Origin: Welwitschia mirabilis
Lineage: Eukaryota > Gnetophyta > Gnetopsida > Welwitschiales
Reading direction: 5' to 3'
DNA length: 52,482 nt
NCBI GenBank assembly: GCA_051453625.1
Contig: JBOZIK010000001.1
Location: 131,124,396-131,176,877 of the forward strand
Shown: positions 46,555 to 52,482 of the stretch, in pieces
How the letters are laid out: each line of letters begins with the position of its first letter
Position numbering within the stretch: the stretch's first letter is position 1
The notes under the pieces: model-generated
Databases searched by the model: none
Told to the model about the DNA's origin: nothing
Seen by the model: only the letters and a program-made list of their open reading frames with translations
Position numbers and translations under genes: made by a program

Positions 46555-46557
46555 GAA

Positions 46558-49482
46558 ATGAGAATACTGAATCTGGTCCTTGGTGTTGCACTGGTCTTTG
46601 GAATAATAGAGCAGAGAGGAGCATGCCAGGCAGCTTCGGAATGCGAGCAAAGATGTGGAAGCAAAACAGTGCCTTACCCTTTTGGTTTCAGCAGCAGATG
46701 CCCCAAGAAACTGAATTGTTCCGGGAGCGGCGAAATCTTGGTTGGAGAACACGGAGTAGCAAATATCAGTGAAAAAAGCATAGAACTGAATGCCAGTGAG
46801 GCCTGCACCAGGAATTTCAGAATTCCAAAGGAATGGATTGCAGAATACGGTCTGACAACAAGGAATATAATTCAGCTAGGCAACTGCTCTGATACAAATT
46901 GGACTTGCATTTTCAATGTCACGAGTCTTTTGAGAAACACTTTGTATGATGAGCAGAAACCCCCTGCTGGGCAAAAGCGGCCCTGTGATTTCTCTGCTTT
47001 AAGCTGCGTGAGAAACAGCAGCGATGAGGACTTCATTCCGTGGTCATATTTCCAAGGAAATAGATCTTGCCGAATGTCTTTCACTGGAATAGTAGTTGAT
47101 CCGACAGATGACTTACTGTTGAATGTAAGATTTGGAATCGTTGATCTGGGATGGTGTTTGGAAGGGCCTTGCAAATGCGCCAAGAATTCTCTCTGTGTCA
47201 ATCTTACGTCTCCTCTGAACGGAAATCCCTGTCATAGGTGCTCATGTTTGCCTGGTTTCGTTGGGGACGGTTACGAGCACGGCAGTGGTTGCGTTGAAGG
47301 TCTGTGTTTCTGCAACCCGGGAATTTTCTTCTTCAGCTTATCATGCGTTAAAATGAAAGTATATTCTGAAACCTGACTCTGAATTTTCGCGGTGTTGTAT
47401 GTTGTTTAGAGTCTTCGCAGTGCAGTGCTGCGCTTTATCTCTCAGAAGGATGCGACGAAGCAACAAGACTGGCGATTATCGTTGGAGGTAGATGCTGCTT
47501 CTTAAGCTAGGGTTTTTAGTTAGGGTTTCTTTGCGACTTGAATTCTATTATTTCTTGGGCTGTAGGATGAATGTTTTGAATTTTTTATTTGAAGTTTGTT
47601 TTGCGATTCTTTTGCTTTGCATTTACTTCAACACAAGGTTGAAAGTCTTTTCAGATGCTCGTTTCCTTCAACTCTTCAATTCCCGATGAAATTACAGTGA
47701 TTCACGTCTTTCATACCTCTTCTTCAATATGAGCCTTTTGCCTATTGCAGAAATTTCGGATTCAAAGAAACGTTACAGTGCGTCCTTGTGTTTTGTTCGT
47801 TGCTCATCGTGCTTGCGCTTCAATCATTTTTGCTTGAAGCTTCAATCATATGATTATTAAAGTTAGGTTTAGGGTTCCATTGTATTCGATCCAAGAAAAT
47901 TAGTTCAAATCCGCATATTCAACAATAAAAGTTAGGGTTTGAGTTCCATTTTATTCGATGGAGGAGTCTGGACGTTTCGCTTTTGACAATGATATGCAGC
48001 TTTACTCCTTTTCCTCTTCTTTGCGTCCGTTACAACCCGGATTCATCGCTCAAACTTCAGAATCAGTTAAAAGAGTTTTCTTGTATTCCTCCATTGTTCT
48101 GTTTCGGAGAGAAACGTGCTACTAGAAAATGTATTTGAATCATGTAATTTTTCATTTGTTATCAGAGTCTTGACCTGCAACGACGAAGTCAGTTCAAATC
48201 TTTCGATTCCAGCAAAGAAAATTCAGAGTTTCAGCTCTACTTCATTTCTTTCAATAAAAAATCCTGAAATTCGACCTTTTTAAATGACTCTTTTGCAGTT
48301 ACAGCAGTCGGAATATGCACAACGATAGTGGTGATTCTGCTGTGTAGCTGCTACAGGATTAAAAACTTCAGAAGGAAGCGAATAAAAAATGAACAAGAAC
48401 TCCTATCGCTTCAGGCAGGATCCCTGGACATCCCGACCTACGCCTATAAAGACCTAGAAAAGGCAACGCAAGGCTTTTCCGACAAAGCACTCCTCGGCAA
48501 CGGCGGATCCGGCGCGGTCTACTTAGGTAAGCTTTCGGACGACACACAAGTTGCCGTAAAGAAACTCAGAAACCTGGATGCGACCTGCGTCTCACAGATG
48601 ATAAACGAAATAAAACTCCTGTCCTCCTTAAATCATCCAAACCTGGTTCGCCTCAAGGGAATCTGCATCAAAAACGACGAACCGATCCTCGTCTACGAAT
48701 ACATGCCAAACGGAACCTTACAGCAACATCTTTCGCGAGAAAGAGGCGAAGGCCTCTCTTGGAAACAGCGGATAACTCTCGCCTCGGAAACGGCGGAAGC
48801 TCTGGCGTATCTCCATTCCTCCATAAGTCCTCCGATCTATCACCGTGACGTCAAATCAAGCAACATTCTGCTGGACTACAACTACAGATCGAAACTAGGC
48901 GACCTAGGTCTTTCGAAGATCGCCATTACCGATTCCTCGCACATTTCCACGGCTCCGCAAGGCACTCCGGGGTATTTGGATCCTCAGTATCACCAGAACT
49001 TCCATCTTTCAGACAAATCAGATGTCTACAGCTTCGGAGTAGTTCTTGTCGAGATCATTTCAGGTCTGAAAGCCGTGGATTTCAGCCGCTGCAAATCAGA
49101 GATCAATCTGGCGTTTCTTGCAACGGACAGAATCGGAAGCGGCAGAATCGACGATATGATGGATACTCTGCTGCATGAGGAAGCGCAGAAGAACCCTAGG
49201 GTCCGAACACAGATCCACGCAGTTGCAGAGTTGGCTTTCAGATGCCTGGCGTTTGATAGCGCCACGCGTCCTTCTATGCGTGAGGTGGCATCCGAGCTGG
49301 CACAGGTCCGACGTTGCTTGTGCGACACTTCGACATCTCACACGTTAGCTTCTATACTTGAGATCAAGGGCCGTGATAAGTTGTCGGATTCTCCGGTTTC
49401 CGTTGAGGACCGTTGGATCGGCAGTGGGAGCTGTGCTTCCTCGACCGGGGGTGTGTCCTATTGCTCTTGTGAGTCGTCGTAG
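46558..49482 (+). CDS. Wall-associated receptor kinase-like protein, WAKL14 type (3 exons)
   Basis: Exons 46558-47299, 47410-47487 and 48299-49482 join in frame (GT-AG introns, both phase 1) to give 667 residues. Signal peptide about 1-25; GUB_WAK galacturonan-binding domain from C29 (CGSKTVPYPFGF at 33-44) with nine N-glycosylation sequons in exon 1; Cys-rich EGF-like module C200-C245; membrane span about 268-290; kinase about 330-610. Kinase landmarks: Gly loop GNGGSGAVY (340-348), Lys361 in VAVKK, Glu377, HRDVKSSN (455-462), DLG (475-477) in place of DFG, GTPGYLDPQY and KSDVYSFGVVLVE. The stretch EINLAFLATDRIGSGRIDD and HAVAELAFRCLAF is typical of WAKL14/WAKL21-like kinases, so that subgroup is chosen. 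Role by family: a plasma-membrane receptor binding cell-wall pectin outside and phosphorylating Ser/Thr inside. All key catalytic residues are present apart from the Phe-to-Leu change. The start is the first ATG with a signal peptide. It is the only intact gene here. Confidence 0.93.
47300..47409 (+). other. WAKL intron 1, 110 bp
   Basis: Donor GAAG|GTCTGT, acceptor TGTTTAG|AGTCTT. Splicing turns Cys-Val-Glu into Cys-Val-Glu-Glu-Ser-Ser-Gln-Cys, restoring the frame to exon 2. If retained, the frame continues to a stop ending at 47376, giving a 272-residue secreted ectodomain. Confidence 0.85.
47488..48298 (+). other. WAKL intron 2, 811 bp, with telo-box-like motifs
   Basis: Donor GTTGGAG|GTAGAT, acceptor CTCTTTTGCAG|TTACAG; it splits the membrane-span coding sequence (Gly273-Val274). 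It contains TAGGGTTT-type motifs near 47508, 47521, 47868 and 47932, and a 31-base direct duplication starting GTTAGG (47862 and 47931). No coding exon is seen inside it. Confidence 0.88.
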
Positions 49483-50640
49483 TCTTGTTTTCTAACCTCT
49501 TCTTAAGCTTAAAAAGAAACACTTTAATTAAATATATGACTTATACAACTTGGTAACTTGTAATGAGCTTAAATTTGATGATCAATAGTGCATGGCATGT
49601 CATTAGCACTTTACACTTCCTCTTATAACACTATAACAAGAACCACTATAACAAGAATTGAATCACAACCATGCTATAAAAGATTTAATAATGTCATCGT
49701 CTCATTGGATTGTGAATGGAGGGTTAATTTTTGAAATTTAGAAAATCTGGAAAGAGGTAAAAGTTAAAACCTTAGTTAAAATTTTGTAAGGTTTGTCTTT
49801 CAGCAAATAATAAGTTTTAACATCTACACTTCACGTTTACATTTTCTCTCATGCCACTATGTTGGGTGATTGAGTGATAAGGCATTATAGAGGATTTATA
49901 ATGTAATTTCCTTATTCTATGTTGGATTAAGGATAATAGTTGAATAGTAAAAAAAGGGGGGAAAATAGACAGATTAAAGTTTACTTAAATACTATGGTTA
50001 TTACAAATTTCTAAACCTTAATTAAATGCCATAACTAGTACAATATTGTGACTTAATGTAATTTATTTTTAAGATACATATACATATACGTGATAAGATG
50101 AAAAACATAATAAATGGTCATATTTAAAAATAGACTTGAGATGGAGTATTTAACATAAAATTCAAAATAGGATGTTTTCCTTATTAAACGTAGATTCAGT
50201 TTCATTACTCAAGATGGCATCAACAAAACCTAGGTACCTCATCCTTCAAGTGGAGGAGCTACAAATTTTAACTTTGTCTATGTTTTATTTTATTCTTCTA
50301 AATGATTCATCTCTTGCATCTAAAGTTATTTATCTATTTATTTTTCTTGTTGGAAGACTTCTTTATGAATAGAACTCACAACTACAAAGTTATGGGAGCA
50401 CTGCTTTATCATTAAGGGGTCTCAAAGAAGATAATGCATCTGAAATTGATTTTTGATATATTTTTGTTTAAATCATTAGATATTTATCAAGGTCAAGTAG
50501 CTTTGTTTAATCATCTTGATAATGTGTACGGGTGCACGTGCGTTAATCATTCCTTCTTTATGAACTTGACAATCCAAAAATCGTTTAGAAGTTTTTTTAT
50601 TCTGACTCTTTTCGTCATCATCATACCATATTCATAGTGA
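49483..50640. other. 3' flank and intergenic AT-rich DNA
   Basis: No canonical AATAAA lies close to the WAKL stop; TTAATTAAATA at 49526 could serve as the near-upstream polyadenylation element. Short open frames (50172-50372, 50434-50637) have no recognised domain; the second may belong to the decayed ORF that follows. Confidence 0.5.
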
Positions 50641-50975
50641 GGAAATAGTCTTGGATTTCAATCCTTTTTCACAAGAATATCAAAAAGTGTCATGCTTTTT
50701 AAAGCTTTCGAATTTGCCATTAATGTCTTAACAACTTGAATGTAGTATTATGAGTAGAATTGTTTGCATTTAACATGAAGGAAATGTTGTTTTTGCTTAT
50801 AGGCTTAAGCACATTCCGTACCTAGTCAATGTTAATCTTGATAATAGAAAAATTAAACTTTTGTTGCAACTGAGTGGAAAAGATTATCTTGCAAAAAATA
50901 ACTTTAATTTGCCTAATTCATGTCATTTTGTTATTGCGGATTTCATTTTTCAAATGAATGTTTGTTTAGTGTTCA
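50641..50975 (+). pseudogene. Possible LINE ORF1-like remnant
   Basis: The plus strand reads DFNPFSQEYQKVSCFLKLSN, and after two stops AYRLKHIPYLVNVNLDNRKI then LQLSGKDYLAKNNFNLPNSC. The first phrase and the position of the second resemble the DUF4283 region of plant LINE ORF1 (FNPxxxxxxxxxVWVRLxxLPL ... VxVDL). The match is weak and an unrelated decayed gene is possible. It runs directly into the Lys-rich tandem repeat. Confidence 0.35.
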
Positions 50976-51785
50976 GAAAAAGAAATTAGAAGAAAAGAAA
51001 ATTATTTTTGAAGAATGAAAGGTCGATAATGGTTTGGTAAAGTTTTATTCAAAGAAAAGGGATTGCCCTAACAATCACAATTGTAATAATAGGGTAGCTA
51101 AATTGGGTTCTCAGAATAAATAAGTTGACTGCTTAGCTAATATAATGCACATTGCTTTCACCAATGTTGTTAATAGAGTAAAAAACTTCAAGCTATGAAT
51201 GAAGATGACTTCCAAATAGTGGTTACGAAAAAAAGGACAAGGACAAAGAAAGAAGAAAAGCAAATTATTTTTGAAGAATTAAAGGTTGATAGTGATTCGA
51301 CAAAGTTATATTCAAAGAAAAGGAATCCTCCTAACAATTATAGTTGTAACAATAGGATATCTAAATTGGCTTCAAAGAACAAATAAGTTCACTAATTGTC
51401 TAACAAATGAACCTTGCTTTCACAAATCTTGTTAATGAAGTAAAACAACTTCAAGCTATGAATGGAGATGCCTTCTAACAAGTGGTTGGAAGTGAAGGGG
51501 GAAAAAAGACAAAGAAAAAGAGATTAAAAGAAAAGCAAACTGTTTTTGAAGAATGAAAGTTTGATAATGATTTGATAAAGTTTATTCAAAGAAAAGGAAT
51601 CCTCCTAATAATCATACTTGTAATAAGAGGGTGTCTAAATTAGCTTCCAAGAACAAATAAGTTGATCACTCAGCTCACACAATGCACATTGCTTTCACAA
51701 ATGTTGTTAATGAAGTAAAAAAATTTCAAGCTATGAATGAAGATGACTTCTAATTAGTGGTTAGAAGTTTTAAAAAAAGGATAAG
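50976..51785 (+). repeat. Three-copy ~265-bp tandem repeat encoding a Lys-rich segment
   Basis: Landmark TTTTTGAAGAATKAAAG at about 51004, 51267 and 51541; AAGAAAAGG at about 51050, 51315 and 51590; CTTCAAGCTATGAATG at about 51187, 51450 and 51726. Spacing is 263-276. The middle copy is open (51195-51386: NEDDFQIVVTKKRTRTKKEE ... LYSKKRNPPNNYSCNNRI), and the outer copies read similar peptides with stops. The unit of about 88 codons looks like a decayed protein-level tandem repeat, basic in character. No known family is recognised. Confidence 0.8.
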
Positions 51786-52482
51786 ATCAGTTTCAATGCC
51801 GAGCTTTAATTTAAGTAAATCCTTGGTAATGGTTTTAAACCATTCTTTTTCTATTTTGAATATTTTGAGTCCAAAGAAAACCTTGGAGGATTTAATTAAT
51901 GAACAAGTTATTGTTAATGTTGACAATAAGGAAGACAGGAGGGTAAGTCTCCTCACTTCTTCATAATAATTCCTAGAACATCTGGAGGTTTTTGGATCTA
52001 GTGCACAATTGTTGGTGACTTTATTCATAGTTGACATCCTTGCTTCGCTCAAATTACAAGGAGTTCATAAATTCTATTTAATGTATTTTGTTTTATTATA
52101 GTTTAAAAAGTTGTCATTTTGTTTTGGAATTTAACACCTCACCTTCAGGTTCAGAATCTCAATATAGAATTTTATTCATATGTTTGTTATTTTTTTTAAT
52201 GTTTAGATGGTTAAAGTATTGAATATTCCTGTACAGCCATTGAATATAAGATTTTGTTTGGAACAACACATGCACACATGCATACACATGAGGGTATCCG
52301 CACACAAACAAAGATGGAAACTATTCTCAAGAATTTGGTTAACATGGACAAAGACTTGGCTATAAGGGTTATAAGTTGAAGCTAAAGTTGTGCAAATAAA
52401 GAAAGAAAAAGAAGTACATTTGGAACCCTTTTTGTGGTGTATTAAAATAATAAAATAAATTTATGGCCTAAAAAATTTTTAT
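51786..52482. other. AT-rich end of window
   Basis: Two overlapping frames on opposite strands (51750-52052 and 51757-51966) may be continuation of the Lys-rich sequence (SLVMVLNHSFSIL on the plus strand). No domain is recognised. A CA/TG-rich patch lies at 52262-52308. Nothing else is supported. Confidence 0.4.

Noticed and set aside
46401-47201. Minus-strand frames opposite WAKL exon 1
   Set aside because: Shadows of the coding strand. The plus strand carries a signal peptide, GUB_WAK and EGF-like pattern.
49026-49341. Minus-strand frames opposite the WAKL kinase
   Set aside because: Antisense shadows of a conserved kinase domain.
46562-49482. Treating exon 1 and exon 3 as two separate genes
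   Set aside because: GT-AG introns of matching phase and a 26-codon middle exon join the ectodomain, membrane span and kinase into one WAKL protein.

Overview
The window is eukaryotic nuclear DNA from a seed plant. It holds one recognisable, apparently intact host gene, a three-exon wall-associated receptor kinase-like gene of the WAKL14 type (46558-49482, + strand). The rest is AT-rich and filled with heavily decayed transposable elements: plant LINEs, Ty3/gypsy elements of chromovirus, Athila-like and Tat/Ogre-like types, Ty1/copia fragments and a tRNA-derived SINE. Very old, stop-riddled but long retroelements around a sparse gene suggest a large, slowly purged genome such as a gymnosperm; this is inference, since no marker in the window fixes the species. 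Two N-runs (10072-10171 and 17342-17982) are assembly gaps.

Layout. 119-508: short tandem repeat built on GGTCGACTCC / TAGTCAACCCC. 1500-5650: minus-strand Ty3/gypsy (chromovirus-like) pol pseudogene with a 290-bp internal tandem duplication. 5690-13341: a LINE mosaic. Its simplest reading is one minus-strand LINE (ORF1, endonuclease, RT, zinc knuckle) whose RT N-terminal block has been inverted, with an extra RT copy next to an assembly gap. 13342-14181 and 22157-22500: two halves of an older sequence split by a complete Athila-like LTR retrotransposon (14182-22156) with 1.07-kb LTRs, 5-bp target duplication CTCAC, tRNA-Asp-type primer site, gag and protease but no RT or integrase core. It sits next to the 3' part of an older copy of the same family (about 22560-25843). 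Then come a GT/GA microsatellite, a SINE (26081-26260), a tandemly duplicated Ty1/copia fragment (27990-30525) and a 12-kb Tat-like element (32226 to about 44376). The Tat-like element has gag, protease, RT, two RNase H regions, a 91-bp tandem array and a secondary insertion inside its RT.

The gene. From about 45.8 kb base composition becomes more balanced. A W-box/TGACG motif beside a perfect 7-bp inverted repeat and a 25-codon upstream ORF precede the WAKL gene. Exon 1 encodes a signal peptide, the GUB_WAK pectin-binding domain and a Cys-rich EGF-like module; exon 2 encodes a linker and the start of the membrane span; exon 3 encodes the rest of the span and a Ser/Thr kinase. The spliced product is 667 residues. 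Downstream lie intergenic DNA and a decayed three-copy, roughly 265-bp Lys-rich coding repeat (50980-51780) beside a possible LINE ORF1 remnant.

The most notable observations are the LINE inversion with matching breakpoints, the self-nested non-autonomous Athila-like element with a recurrent hairpin motif, the 91-bp array inside the Tat-like element, and two possible regulatory layers of the WAKL gene (upstream ORF and intron-1 retention). No clearly new enzymatic or defence system was found.
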